From: JAPOXR01 sp963664715
Lineage (GTDB): Bacteria; Pseudomonadota; Alphaproteobacteria; Rhodobacterales; Rhodobacteraceae
Length of the DNA stretch: 64,000 nt
Reading direction: 5' to 3'
Assembly (NCBI GenBank): GCA_963664715.2
Contig: CAXXUY010000006.1
Location: 62,001 to 126,000 of the forward strand
Shown in pieces: positions 35,147-44,496 of the stretch. Each line of letters starts with the position of its first letter. Positions within the stretch are counted from its first letter, which is position 1. The notes below the pieces were generated by a model. It saw only the letters and a program-made list of their open reading frames with translations, was not told the DNA's origin and did no database searches. Position numbers and translations under genes: made by a program.

Positions 35147-36568
35147 ATGATGACAGCGGTTGCCGCGAGAGGTCCGGCAGGTGTTCCCATAACCCGGCAC
35201 CGTTTGGAAAACCAGATCGCGGGCAAAGAGCTCAGCGGAAGCAAATTGAAAGGGCACGTAAAGGTGAGCTTTTGGCGAGAAGACTTCACGACACAAGAAA
35301 TTCAGCACGTCCTCGATAAACTGAAGCCTCTGCGCGAAATCTCGGAGGATGGCACAAGAGTCACCCTGAAGGACATCGGAAACAGCAATAGACTCGTGGC
35401 GTTCATGGTGTCTGCGGTCGGATTTGACGTTAGAACGGACACGCTGAAATTCCTTATCGTAAGGAGCACACTGCATTCACCAGACCTGAATGCAGATTTC
35501 ACTGAAGAAGACTTCCGTGGCGTCGCGTATCGACTACGCAACAAGTACCAGGACGAAGATATCAGACCATACAAGGTTGTCTTTCCATTGTGGAACATCC
35601 CATCCTTCCTTGCCGGAGTCAGGAAAAGCGGTGATGTAACGATCAACTTCTCGCCATCACCGCAAACAAGCTTGTTCAAGACCATCACACGCACGCGTGG
35701 CGGGCAAAGCGCACGGCGACACCACGAGGAGTTTTTTACGGAGAAGAGGGCATCGGAACTGCGCGAATGTTCCACGTGTATTGTTCACGTCACTGCCAAC
35801 AGTCCCGCGGACGCACACGAACGCGCTTCAGAGGCTCTGTATGAGATTCTCGGCTTGATCAACATCGCGAAGGACAGCGGAAAATTCTGGCGCATATCGT
35901 CCCGCGCAGGCGGACAACTGCCGGTTTCGGATGTGCTCATCGGTCCCCACACGACGACGCACTTCAAGGACGGTTCCCTGGCTTATGAAGGGTTCTGGTA
36001 TGAGAATTGGGAAGGCGGACCCTTCAGGAGGCAACTTGGCGAGGAGATGCTTAAAATTTGGGAAGCAAACTACACCGACCTCGTTCATGGAGTTGCGAAG
36101 TCCCCTTGGTCCGAACTCTGCAGGTCAGCGGCGGTAAGATACTTCAAGGCGTTCTCAAACCCGAATCTTGGAGAATCCTTTCTTGATGGCTGGCGTCTCT
36201 TCGAGAATATCTCCGGGCCGAGGGATGATAAAATCGAGGAGAAACTCACCCGAGTTTCAAATGCCTTTGAGGATGACATCGAGCACCGGATCATCGGCAA
36301 GCATCTGGCACTGCGGCGGAACCTTATCACGCATGGTCATCCCATCAACACAGATGATGAGGAAACACTGGCGTTCCAGATGCTCCAGTTTGTCCAGCCT
36401 TATCTGACTCTATTTATTATGAACCCTTTGTCCTTGGCCACGTTGAAAGAATTCTGGGAATTCCTTGACCTTTCGGCTTCGCAATTCGATCGCTCCGTTG
36501 AAACACAAAAGCTCCAGCGGAGGTTGTCGCTCCTAGATAAGGCCTCGCAGTTTCGAGGAGAGACCTGA
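35147..36568 (+). CDS. ApeA-like HEPN-domain protein, candidate anti-phage effector
   Basis: The 473-aa protein has a beta-rich N-terminal two thirds and a helical C-terminal domain containing HLALRRNLITHGHPI, an R-x4-H motif (RNLITH) typical of HEPN ribonucleases. The preceding RVSNAFEDDIEHRIIGKH would be the paired helix. The architecture, a large N-terminal sensing region with a C-terminal HEPN, resembles the ApeA-type abortive-infection family, but I cannot assign that family firmly. GC content is lower than in the metabolic genes, and recombinase remnants, a DUF262 gene and a DUF4238 gene follow, which suits a defence island. The exact start codon is uncertain; a Met at codon 2 and later ones are available. 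Confidence 0.6.
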   Translation: MMTAVAARGPAGVPITRHRLENQIAGKELSGSKLKGHVKVSFWREDFTTQEIQHVLDKLKPLREISEDGTRVTLKDIGNSNRLVAFMVSAVGFDVRTDTLKFLIVRSTLHSPDLNADFTEEDFRGVAYRLRNKYQDEDIRPYKVVFPLWNIPSFLAGVRKSGDVTINFSPSPQTSLFKTITRTRGGQSARRHHEEFFTEKRASELRECSTCIVHVTANSPADAHERASEALYEILGLINIAKDSGKFWRISSRAGGQLPVSDVLIGPHTTTHFKDGSLAYEGFWYENWEGGPFRRQLGEEMLKIWEANYTDLVHGVAKSPWSELCRSAAVRYFKAFSNPNLGESFLDGWRLFENISGPRDDKIEEKLTRVSNAFEDDIEHRIIGKHLALRRNLITHGHPINTDDEETLAFQMLQFVQPYLTLFIMNPLSLATLKEFWEFLDLSASQFDRSVETQKLQRRLSLLDKASQFRGET

Positions 36569-36728
36569 CAGGGCCGTCGGGCCAATTGGGGTCGTTTGCG
36601 GCAAGGGGCGAATACCTGTGCCAAGCGTTTCAGACCTGTTTTCTGGTCATCCCGGTCCTCATGGCATTATTGCATAGTTTGTTCTTCCTTAGGACAATCC
36701 AGCGTACAAGTCTTGCGATGACGCCAGC

Positions 36729-37111
36729 TGGGCCGAAGCCTGCCGCAGCTGGTGGCGACGGTCCGCGAGCTCGAGGAGAGGGGGTTCGGCTTCCGCTCGC
36801 TCACCGATGGGATCGACACCACCACGGCTAGCGGCACGCTGGTCTTCCATGTCTTCGGGGCGCTGGCCCAGTTCGAGCGGGATCCCATCCGGGAGCGGAT
36901 CATGGCCGGCCTTGCCGCGGCTCGGGCACGCGGGCGGAGGGGAGGACGGCCGAGCAAATTGACGCCGGAGCTTCGCCGCCAGGCCGAGGCGATGCTGAGG
37001 AATACGAAGGGTTACGCCTTCGTCAGCGACGTGATCCGCAACCTCTCGATCGGGCGCACGGCGTTCTACCATCACTTTCCGAAGGAGCGGATCCGGGAGC
37101 TCAGGGGCTGA
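36729..37111 (+). pseudogene. Serine recombinase (resolvase/invertase), N-terminally truncated
   Basis: Reading from about 36729, the frame gives LGRSLPQLVATVRELEERGFGFRSLTDGIDTTTASGTLVFHVFGALAQFERD, the second half of a resolvase catalytic domain, then AGLAAARARGRRGGRPSKLT and a C-terminal HTH. The catalytic Ser region is absent, so it is inactive. In the usual QFERDLIRERT block the sequence reads DPIRERI. A second HTH fragment lies right behind it. Confidence 0.85.
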
Positions 37112-37115
37112 CGGC

Positions 37116-37217
37116 AGTCAGAGTCAAGAACTCGTGGACAACGGAACATCCGTGACCAAGGCTGCGAAATACTTCGGGATAAGAAGATCAACTGCATACA
37201 GAGTGATCCGGCAGTCC
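37116..37217 (+). pseudogene. Second recombinase HTH fragment
   Basis: The frame SQSQELVDNGTSVTKAAKYFGIRRSTAYRVIRQ is a resolvase-type C-terminal helix-turn-helix. It is not in frame with the preceding fragment and runs out into the 3' end of the DUF262 gene. It is a leftover of another recombinase. Confidence 0.6.
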
Positions 37218-37232
37218 TTACCTTTTTGTAGT

Positions 37233-39101
37233 CTATTGTCGCACCCACAGTTCCTTGGCGTGTTCAAAAAGTTCTTGTGCTCTTTTGTCGATTGCATCTT
37301 CATCCCACTGCTTGAGTTGACCGAGTTGCAAATTCAACGGGAGTAGTGAATGGGCATTCAGCTTTGGCCGCTTCTCATCCCATCCTAGGTTGCTCTCAGC
37401 CGTGTTCAGGGATCGGGAAAGAATTGTTAGATTGCCGATGCGGCTAATATGTTTCTCTCGGTGGCGTGTGGCTTTGACGCGCTCGTCATCATCTTCAGCG
37501 GTCAAAAGCTCTATTAAATCCATGCCTTTTTCGCCGTTGGGAAGAAGCCAGTTTTTTGTCCAGCTTTGCGGCATAATGTGTTCAATGGTCGGTTGCTCTG
37601 TGAAGCTGAGTTGCTCGGACTTTGCACTTCCATAACGAGTGTCAAGTTTACCTAGGATGTGTACGAGCCGTTTGCTCCCAAGGGGACGGTAGACTTCTGT
37701 CTGCATCCATCCTTCCCTGAAGCGGGCGTCGTTGGGCCAAAGGCTCGATTCTGCGACTTGATTCTTCAGATCTTCGAAAAGACTTTCTGCGGTGAAACCG
37801 GAGCGGCGCAAGCGGCGCAGTATACCCAAGAAGACCTTGTTATAGTTCTTTGTGGTCAGATCACAGATTGCCCGCCGGACAATATAGGATTCTAAAACAG
37901 CCGCTATACGTGCCCATGCATCGTCATCTAGTTCTGCTTCGAAGAATGCAAGCACAAGTGGATAGAGAGTGCTGACCTCAAAAATACGAATAAACCGCGC
38001 CAGAGGAGCGATAGGATCGTTGTCGTTCGGCGAAAGGAGTCGCTTGTAGTTATGACCCTGCGCTGAAAGAAGCCGGAGTTCCTCCACGACTGGCAACGAA
38101 GCTTCAATGCTTTCGCTCCAGTGCCTGTACTCAACATAGAGGTGCTTGATTGGGACGTCTCGTGCTTGGCGACTCGACAGCAAATGCTGAATGAAGATAT
38201 CGCTACGAGGGCGATTCAAGCGACCTTGTTTAATCTCCTCCCTCCAAAATTCATCGTCAAATTGGCTCCAGTAGCGCTCGTACATGTCATCGGTACCAAG
38301 GTTCTCCCGTCGCGCGCGAAGGAAGATGTAGTTCCGTATCAGATCAGCTGGAAGTAATGGTTGACCGCGGGCATTCAGCGATTCAAAAATCACCTGTGGA
38401 TCATCGTCGCTGTCCAGATCAATAACTACAACTAAAAGAGCGCTCTTCAAGACCTGGAGACACTGCTCTAGGCGATCCCCAATTGGATAGTCGGCAGCAA
38501 GTGGAGGTTCCTCATCCGTACCCGAGAAGAAATCCTTGAGAACACTGAAAAAGTAAAAATAAGCTTCAACCATTCGTGGCTTTGGGTCAGTTTTTCTGGC
38601 ATACTTCCTGCGTCTGGTTGGGTAGCGATTGAGAAGTTCTTGACACGAACCCGCAGAAACGACATCCATGAAATGCTGGCGATCAAGTTTAGTCGGCCAA
38701 ACCTTGAACTGGTCAATTTCCTTGTTCGCCATCATGCCCTTGTTGAACAAGGACTGTTCGACCTCCGTTGCGACTTCCGTACATTCGACTTCACGACAGA
38801 AGTCTCTCAACGCTGAAAGAAAGATCTGAAGAGTGGTCAGCCTTTGCTGCCCATCGATCACCTGTCGAACGATAACATGTGTGGTCGGCGTTTGCTTCTG
38901 GTCCAGGACCATCGCTCCAAGGAAATGATGCGGAGCGTCACTGTTTCCTTCGAGTGCGTCAACGAACTTTCGCTCGATATCTTCCCAAAGAGGAAGCCAC
39001 TGATCTTCTTCGTTCCAGACGTACTGGCGCTGAAATAGTGGAACTTCTAGGCGCTGCTTGGATTCAAAAATGGCCATTATGGCAGCGCGGTGTACGTCCA
39101 T
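37233..39101 (-). CDS. DUF262/DUF1524 protein (GmrSD-type, candidate modification-dependent nuclease)
   Basis: The 622-aa protein has an N-terminal DUF262 ParB-like domain, VPLFQRQYVWNEEDQWLPLW with RQVIDGQQRLTTLQIFLSAL (the DGQQR motif, nucleotide-binding in this family). A C-terminal DUF1524 HNH-type domain shows TIEHIMPQSW and RIGNLTILSRSLN. Fused DUF262-DUF1524 proteins correspond to GmrSD-like type IV restriction enzymes that attack modified phage DNA, and to the related SspE/BrxU group. GC content is clearly lower than in flanking genes, indicating transfer. It is monocistronic on the minus strand, with recombinase remnants at its 3' end. Met9 (39077) is an alternative start. Confidence 0.88.
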   Translation of the reverse strand: MDVHRAAIMAIFESKQRLEVPLFQRQYVWNEEDQWLPLWEDIERKFVDALEGNSDAPHHFLGAMVLDQKQTPTTHVIVRQVIDGQQRLTTLQIFLSALRDFCREVECTEVATEVEQSLFNKGMMANKEIDQFKVWPTKLDRQHFMDVVSAGSCQELLNRYPTRRRKYARKTDPKPRMVEAYFYFFSVLKDFFSGTDEEPPLAADYPIGDRLEQCLQVLKSALLVVVIDLDSDDDPQVIFESLNARGQPLLPADLIRNYIFLRARRENLGTDDMYERYWSQFDDEFWREEIKQGRLNRPRSDIFIQHLLSSRQARDVPIKHLYVEYRHWSESIEASLPVVEELRLLSAQGHNYKRLLSPNDNDPIAPLARFIRIFEVSTLYPLVLAFFEAELDDDAWARIAAVLESYIVRRAICDLTTKNYNKVFLGILRRLRRSGFTAESLFEDLKNQVAESSLWPNDARFREGWMQTEVYRPLGSKRLVHILGKLDTRYGSAKSEQLSFTEQPTIEHIMPQSWTKNWLLPNGEKGMDLIELLTAEDDDERVKATRHREKHISRIGNLTILSRSLNTAESNLGWDEKRPKLNAHSLLPLNLQLGQLKQWDEDAIDKRAQELFEHAKELWVRQ

Positions 39102-39449
39102 AGATCCGTCCGTGTATTAAGTTCTTCTTCACCAACTCAAACCAATACTCAAGATTGTGCCGCCTGGCTATCCTCTGGCCCCTACCCCACGTCTCGGTTG
39201 TCAACACACAACATTGCAGGAACGTACCATTTTGTCCTTTGGGCAATTTCATTTAGCCGCTGTCAGACTCCAGCTTTCCGGATCGATCAAATTTCGCCTT
39301 GCCATTACGCTAAGACGCTCTCAGAAGTTGCTCACGGGTGATTGCCTGTTAATTTCAGGCGGAAGGACACGAGAGGGCGCTTTCCCGGCATTGGCAATGC
39401 AGAATCCTTGCCAAAATGAACCGATTGGCAGGGGTGAATAGGTTGCGCA
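39102..39449. other. Gene-less leader region
   Basis: About 350 bases between the start of the DUF262 gene and the riboswitch candidate. It must contain the DUF262 promoter on the minus strand. No gene is supported. Confidence 0.4.
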
Positions 39450-39575
39450 GCCACCGCCCAACCATCGGCACTACCCGGACTCCCGGAATAGGGAAGGGTG
39501 CCGGATGCAAATCCGGCCATGATTGCTGTCGCAGCTCCGGATTTCCGCCTGTCCAGACACCTGTACCGCCCGGTT
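39450..39575 (+). ncRNA. Cobalamin riboswitch candidate (orphan)
   Basis: The core GAATAGGGAAGGGTGCCGG, then ATGCAAATCCGGCC, has the order of the B12-riboswitch elements AGGGAA and the P6-like hairpin GCCGG-loop-CCGGC with the AAATCC sequence, followed by TGATTGCTGTCGCAGC in the place of the Gly-rich CCGCAACTGT segment. CCAGACACCTGTACC about 35 nt later matches the AGCCAGGAGACCTGCC box in part. The P7-P11 region is shorter than in the full-length class, as in shortened AdoCbl variants. A terminator hairpin follows directly. No cobalamin gene follows; only a recombinase remnant does, so the switch appears cut off from its target. Divergence from the consensus lowers confidence. Confidence 0.5.
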
Positions 39576-39596
39576 TCCGGCACTTCGCCCGCGAGG

Positions 39597-39632
39597 CCGT
39601 TTTCCTGCCCGTAGAGCGGGGGGAACGGTTTT
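39597..39632 (+). terminator. Intrinsic terminator behind the riboswitch candidate
   Basis: CCGTTTTCCTGCCCG pairs with CGGGGGGAACGG around a TAGAG loop and is followed by TTTT. A strong stem with a U-run placed about 20 nt after the B12-box-like element is what a transcription-terminating riboswitch would use. Confidence 0.65.
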
Positions 39633-39832
39633 GCGGCCCAAGGTAGGTCATCCAGGCGGCGTTTCGCTCACGAGGCGGGTGCTGTGAAGGGGGGGTTTAA
39701 CAGGAGTCGACAGATTGGCGCGGATTATGCGGAATCAGGGTATTGAAAGCGGGAATTCCTCCATTTCCGGAACAGATATATTCGTCTTCAGACTTTCCGG
39801 GCGTCTGTTAATCGAACATTGATCAAAAGACA

Positions 39833-39937
39833 GCTGCGAGAACACTCATCGAAGCCGGAATGGCGTCCGGACAGGCTGTAAAGCAGCTCAATATTGGCAG
39901 AGCAACGGCCTACAGGATTGCCAGGTCGTTCCGTTGA
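39833..39937 (+). pseudogene. Recombinase HTH fragment
   Basis: The short frame gives RTLIEAGMASGQAVKQLNIGRATAYRIARSFR and a stop: the C-terminal helix-turn-helix of a Tn3-type resolvase without its catalytic domain. It is the third such fragment in 3 kb. Confidence 0.65.
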
Positions 39938-40288
39938 ACCCGAATGTGCCCGGTTTGTTCGTCCCTGAAGTAATCCAGCGTAGGCCAGAACGCCTCCTTG
40001 ACTGAGGGTGTCGGACGTTCTTGCGGTGTGACGTAGGTGACAGCGTTCATCGGTTGTGTTCACCCAGTTCTAGCTGGCGGAGGGCGGCCGGACATCCGTC
40101 CCTTTATGTTCTGCTTACTCGTCAATTGCGGCGTCCCTTTTCACTGTATGTTCTGCTGTTCTCCACAACAACGAGCACCTAACTTCACCAAGCGCCACAT
40201 TTGACTTCATGACCGTTCCACCAGAGTCGTGTAGAAGATGAGAACGGGCATTTCGGACAACTGCTGCCCTTTGCAAACACGTAGACAC

Positions 40289-41212
40289 ATGACGAAGAGC
40301 ACTGCTCGCAGACACCATTACCTTCCGGCATCATATCTGGCCGGATTCACTGAATCCGGAAACAAGAATGACCAGTTCTTCGTCTTAGAAGTTCAGACCG
40401 GCAAGTCTTTCAAGACATCACCGAAGAATGTCGCGGTAGAACGAGATTTCAATCGGGTAAACGTCAGCGGGATAGCACTTGATGCAATAGAAACGGCTCT
40501 GTCGCCATTCGAAGAGGAAGCAGTCCAAGCGATAAGAACTGTATCGAAAAGCGCCAATTTCCCTGTTGACATGGATTATCACCGAATTCTGAACTTTCTT
40601 TGCCTGATTGCTGTTCGCAATCCAGCTCTGCGCGAGACGGTCAACCGAAGCAGAGAACAAGTTCTTCGGATAATTGCCGAAATGGTCGTCTCAGACGAAA
40701 AGACCTGGGAACGAGCCTTTCGTTCGGCAGCAAATGATCCTGAGATCCCTCAAGATATCTCATATGCTGAAATGAAGCAGTTCGTTGAGGAAGGAAATTA
40801 CAAGTTTGAGTTTTCTACGGACAGCAATCTTGACATGGAATTCCAGACTTTTGATGAACTACTTCCAGTCTTTTACAACAGGATCTGGACGCTTCTTCTG
40901 GCACCTGAATCAGGGCCGGAATTCATTTGCTGCGATCATCCCGTTGTGCTGACATGGAAGGGCCAACGGCAAGGTCCTGTCGGGTTTGGCCTACAGCATA
41001 CGGAAGTTTTCTTTCCTCTAAGCCGAAGAACTGGTTTCTATGGAGTGTTCGAGAATCCGCTAAAGTTGGTTGTAGAACTCACTCCAAAGCTTGTGGCACA
41101 GATGAACGCGAAAGCCGCACAACAGGCTAACCGCCATGTTTACTGCGCCGTGCCTGAATTTGTAACGCTTCACAAGGGCGAAGTTAGGGAGGTTGACTGC
41201 GGTGTGATTTAG
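40289..41212 (+). CDS. DUF4238 family protein
   Basis: The 307-aa protein begins RHHYLPASYLAGFTESG, the N-terminal hallmark of DUF4238, and later has FICCDHPVVL and the block TEVFFPLSRRTGFYGVF. The ATG at 40289 starts at the conserved motif; the frame opens earlier. DUF4238 proteins are uncharacterised; they occur scattered on mobile and accessory DNA. GC content is low relative to the metabolic genes. Between recombinase remnants and near HEPN and DUF262 genes, a defence or element-maintenance role is possible but not shown. Confidence 0.82.
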   Translation: MTKSTARRHHYLPASYLAGFTESGNKNDQFFVLEVQTGKSFKTSPKNVAVERDFNRVNVSGIALDAIETALSPFEEEAVQAIRTVSKSANFPVDMDYHRILNFLCLIAVRNPALRETVNRSREQVLRIIAEMVVSDEKTWERAFRSAANDPEIPQDISYAEMKQFVEEGNYKFEFSTDSNLDMEFQTFDELLPVFYNRIWTLLLAPESGPEFICCDHPVVLTWKGQRQGPVGFGLQHTEVFFPLSRRTGFYGVFENPLKLVVELTPKLVAQMNAKAAQQANRHVYCAVPEFVTLHKGEVREVDCGVI

Positions 41213-41301
41213 CTCGCCGCCTACAATGCGCTTTACCTGTTGCAATCCGACCCACAAATTGGGCAAATCCAATGCCAACTGCTGTTATCAAGGCTCCTAA
41301 T

Positions 41302-41476
41302 CAGATTCGTGTTGAAATACACGCTAACGGGCCAGGTTCGGCTGGCTATAGAACCCGCTTTGAACACCGGATTCCCATTTGCCGGACGATCTGTCCTTCT
41401 GAGGGCCGATTTCAAGTCCTTCAGCCCGAAATGAGCGGGCAATGGACCTGCGAGCTGTACGAGAGAGAGCCTTTTA
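41302..41476 (+). repeat. Inverted repeat, copy A
   Basis: This stretch shares a perfect 28-bp core with the minus strand of copy B (42848-43022), beginning CAGATTCGTGTTGAAATACA, and patchy identity for about 170 bp further (CAGCCCGAAATG, ACGAGAGAGAG). The core contains the dyad CGTGT-TGAAAT-ACACG, which could be a recombinase half-site. The copies bracket broken resolvase genes. Confidence 0.75.
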
Positions 41477-41485
41477 GTCCGGCTT

Positions 41486-41965
41486 TCAGGAGCCAAGAAC
41501 GCGTTTTCCATGGTCGCGGAGGTTTCCCTGCGGATCGACATGGCGGCAGAGGGTGACGGGGCGGACACCGAGTTGCCTGCACAATTCTGATTCCGGGGTA
41601 TCGCGCTGTGCCATGGCTGCCTGGGCCAGCCGGACCTGCGCCTTGGTCAGGGCGAATTTCCGCCCGCCTTTGCGCCCTCTGGCGCGGGCCGCCGCAAGGC
41701 CGGCCATCTCGTACTCGGCGAGTGCGGCGAAGATGCCGAAGGACAGGCGTCCGGCGGCGGTTGTTGTGTCGATGGCTTTGGCCGAGCCGGTCGAGTTTCC
41801 AGATGACGAGGATATCTCCCTTGCGCAGCGCCTTCAGGCATGTCTCCAGTCCGGAACGTTCATCCGCTCGCCCGGACGCCTGGTCCGAGTAGAACCTGTC
41901 CTTGCCGACGCCTGCGGCGATCAGGGCATCATGCTGCAGGTCGAGCGACTGCGACTTTTTGGCTC
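41486..41965 (-). pseudogene. Tn3-type resolvase with internal deletion/frameshift
   Basis: In one frame the minus strand reads DALIAAGVGKDRFYSDQASGRADERSGLETCLKALRKGDILVIWKLDRLGQS. In another it continues AIDTTTAAGRLSFGIFAALAEYEMAGLAAARARGRKGGRKFALTKAQ, then an HTH ending near 41486. About 25 residues normally between these halves are gone and the frame changes at the junction near 41780. The N-terminal Ser segment is also missing, so the protein cannot recombine DNA. Confidence 0.85.
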
Positions 41966-42527
41966 GACGTTATGCAACCCGCAGTTCTGGTGTTAGCGAG
42001 GACCAAAGCTGGGATAAGTCTTGACCCTGTTCATCGCCGTTGTGATGGCCAGACAGGTTCCACTTCACTGTCCAAGTCGCCATGCTCAGCACTGAGGAAA
42101 CGTGCCTTGGCGAGGTTTTGCTAGACAGTCAATCAATTCCTTGCTTGGGTGGAAGAACCGCATCATTCCAGAACTGGTGTGAGCGCGGAAGCGTAGCGTG
42201 TGGAGATCTTTCACCCCGGAGAATCGCCAGACATTCTCGCGGAAGACACCGTACGGAGAGAAGGCTATCTCCCATGTATTCCCAGGCAGGATCTCCTCGT
42301 TCCACGTCACGCTGTCGAAAGACCTGCGGTTTCGCCTTCTACTGATGCACCAGTCGGTTGCATGGAGGATGATTGGCCGTTTGTCTGAATTCAGGATTCT
42401 GATCTGTGACCAGTGTGAAGGGTCGCTGACCTAGACTTCAAGCTTAAGGCATCTTGCGGCGCGGCAGTTGATGAACCAGTTCACGCCAAACAAGACCAAC
42501 GAGGTCGGAGGTATCAACGACTGATAA
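41966..42527. other. Gene-less stretch between recombinase remnants
   Basis: About 560 bases. A minus-strand frame at 42086-42310 has protein-like composition (VWRFSGVKDLHTLRFRAHTSSGMMRFFHPSKELID) but no family I can name. Otherwise nothing is supported. Confidence 0.4.
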
Positions 42528-42830
42528 TCAGGAACGGGCATCAGCCACCGCGCCTGTAGTTGCCAACCGCCGAGGTGTCACGCATTTCGCTGCCTCGCGG
42601 CCTATCGCGATTTCCGCCTGGCGAAGCTCAAAGACTTTCTGAAGGTTCAACCAGAACTGCGGTGTTGTCCCGAAATAGCGCGACACGCCCAGCGCTCCCG
42701 TCGGCCGCCCGAGTCTCTTTCCCGATGCCCTGGCCCTAGCAAGTCCTTCCCGGGTGTGTTCGGAAATGAGGTCGCGCTCGACTTCGGCGAAGAGGGCAAA
42801 CAATCTTGACCTGGTCACCTCAGACAACAG
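42528..42830 (-). pseudogene. Chimera of a resolvase segment and a HigA C-terminus
   Basis: In one open frame, the resolvase stretch RLFALFAEVERDLISEHTREGLARARASGKRLGRPTGALGVS is joined directly to YFGTTPQFWLNLQKVFELRQAEI, the C-terminal part of a HigA-type antitoxin. The join sits near GVSRYFG. Neither domain is complete: the resolvase lacks its catalytic half and HTH, and HigA lacks its DNA-binding helix-turn-helix. It looks like a deletion or illegitimate recombination product. It is unlikely to be functional. Confidence 0.75.
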
Positions 42831-42847
42831 GCGAAATGAAAATCCTT

Positions 42848-43022
42848 GCCAGATACTCTCTCTCGTGCTGTTCATGGATAACTGCCGGTGCATTTCGGGC
42901 TGAAGGCCCTGAAAACGGCCCTCCGGAGGACCAGATCGGCCGGAAAATGAGGATCCGGTGGACGAGAGCGTTCTGCATCCTTCCAAAACTGGCTCGTTAG
43001 CGTGTATTTCAACACGAATCTG
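42848..43022 (-). repeat. Inverted repeat, copy B
   Basis: Minus-strand copy of the repeat at 41302-41476, with the same 28-bp core (at 42995-43022) and weaker similarity beyond it. It lies directly upstream of the resolvase-HigA chimera. Confidence 0.75.
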
Positions 43023-43316
43023 GCTGAAACCCTAACAGGCACATCCATTCGCCGTGATTTTGAGCGGTTGGCCGTTCTGCCATTCCCTTGCCTTCAACAG
43101 GTTATGGAAACTGTGCCGCTACATGCCATTCGGGCCCAGAATGAGGCACGAATTCTGAACAATCTGGATTCCTGACATGAATTCTTCCGCGGGAATCTCG
43201 ACATGGAACAGCCCTTCCGGCCTTGACGACAAAGAACCGCCAGGGAACAACCAGAATGCGGCCTCATCTCGGCTTCAATTTGGGATATTGTTCGATGGTG
43301 CCCAGGAATTTTGCTT

Positions 43317-43619
43317 CTATTCGCTTTCCAAAGATTGAAATCCACACCAGCTGTCAATCAACGGTTTGTATTGATCAATCACACCAAGGATGTTTGGATG
43401 GAGGTTACCGGCCTCTTGAAACATCTGTGACAGCGCGTGTTGACATAGTCGAATCTCCGCCTTGAGATTAATATTTTCCAAAACTTGCATTCCATACTGA
43501 TACATGCATGCATTCAGATCCGTAACTGCTTCCATTCCTCTTACCTTGACTTTCAAAGTGCCCACCCACACAACAAATTGGATGGTTCTCAAAGCAGCCA
43601 CCATTGCACAATTGATCAC
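43317..43619 (-). CDS. Small hypothetical protein
   Basis: The 100-aa low-GC frame reads MINCAMVAALRTIQ then LKVKVRGMEAVTDLNACMYQYGMQVLENINLKAEIRLCQHALSQMF. It looks helical and protein-like from LKVKVRGMEAV onward, and a start at the internal Met29 is plausible. I recognise no family. It lies among decayed sequence and may be a fragment. Confidence 0.35.
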   Translation of the reverse strand: MINCAMVAALRTIQFVVWVGTLKVKVRGMEAVTDLNACMYQYGMQVLENINLKAEIRLCQHALSQMFQEAGNLHPNILGVIDQYKPLIDSWCGFQSLESE

Positions 43620-44496
43620 TGCCCCTCACGCCTTGGCGCACCGCCGATGACAACTGCTTTGGACAGCTAGTCGGCACGTTCCTTCAACTCTTTCCGTAAA
43701 AGATCCTCCGATGGAGGATCGAATCTCAGGTCTTCGTCCTTTGGTTTTCGTGGTATCGCTCATGTTCCTTTCACACCCTACGGTAACATTGGTCGTTGAA
43801 TCCCGCCAACAGTGATTCCAAACTGCTGCTGCAACCTGCCGTGAACCCGCTGAGTCGGGTCTTTCACTGAATTGAACAGCCTGAACCCGACAAGGTGTCG
43901 TTCCCTGCATCTCTGCAAATAGGCGGAACTCCACGAATCCCGTGTAATTTGCAACGGCCCGTAACCGGTCGCGTCATTCTGCAACGGAAGCATACGGTAT
44001 GGCCAGCAATCAATGTGTGCCACGATGATGACATTGGCAATTTTCTAATAAGGTTTTCACCGTTGTGTTAGTGGTTCCATCTCTGATTGGTCTCATTGTT
44101 CTAATCCATGATGTCTAGCCACATCTTCACGACCGGAAATCCGGGTTTTCTCCGTTATATCAAGCCATTACGCCGATAGCGGCCCGGACTCGTACTGGCA
44201 ACAATCTTCGGCGGTTCAATTGCACTCAGCTGCAGTGCTGTCGGCAGCACCGTCATCTCGAAGGCATGATCCGGCCTTGCTAGTAGCCAGCAGCCTGACC
44301 GCATTCAGCGTCAACCTGGCAGGATCGGCAAGCAGCATCTTCATGCCGTGAACCGGAACACCCTCGGTGGCACGCTTCTTTGCCGTCCCGGGCCAGGCGA
44401 TAGGACCAGCCTTGCCTGGCGATCTGCAATTCAACATGCCTCGCCCACGGGAGGAACTTCCTTCCTGCACCTGTCGCTGAACAGCCGGCTTTGGCG
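43620..44496. other. Gene-less stretch, mostly decayed sequence
   Basis: About 880 bases. On the minus strand near 43660-43740 a short acidic peptide frame (KPKDEDLRFDPPSEDLLRKELKERAD) looks like a real protein end but has no start codon. Further on only short frames are found. No RNA gene is seen. Confidence 0.4.
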
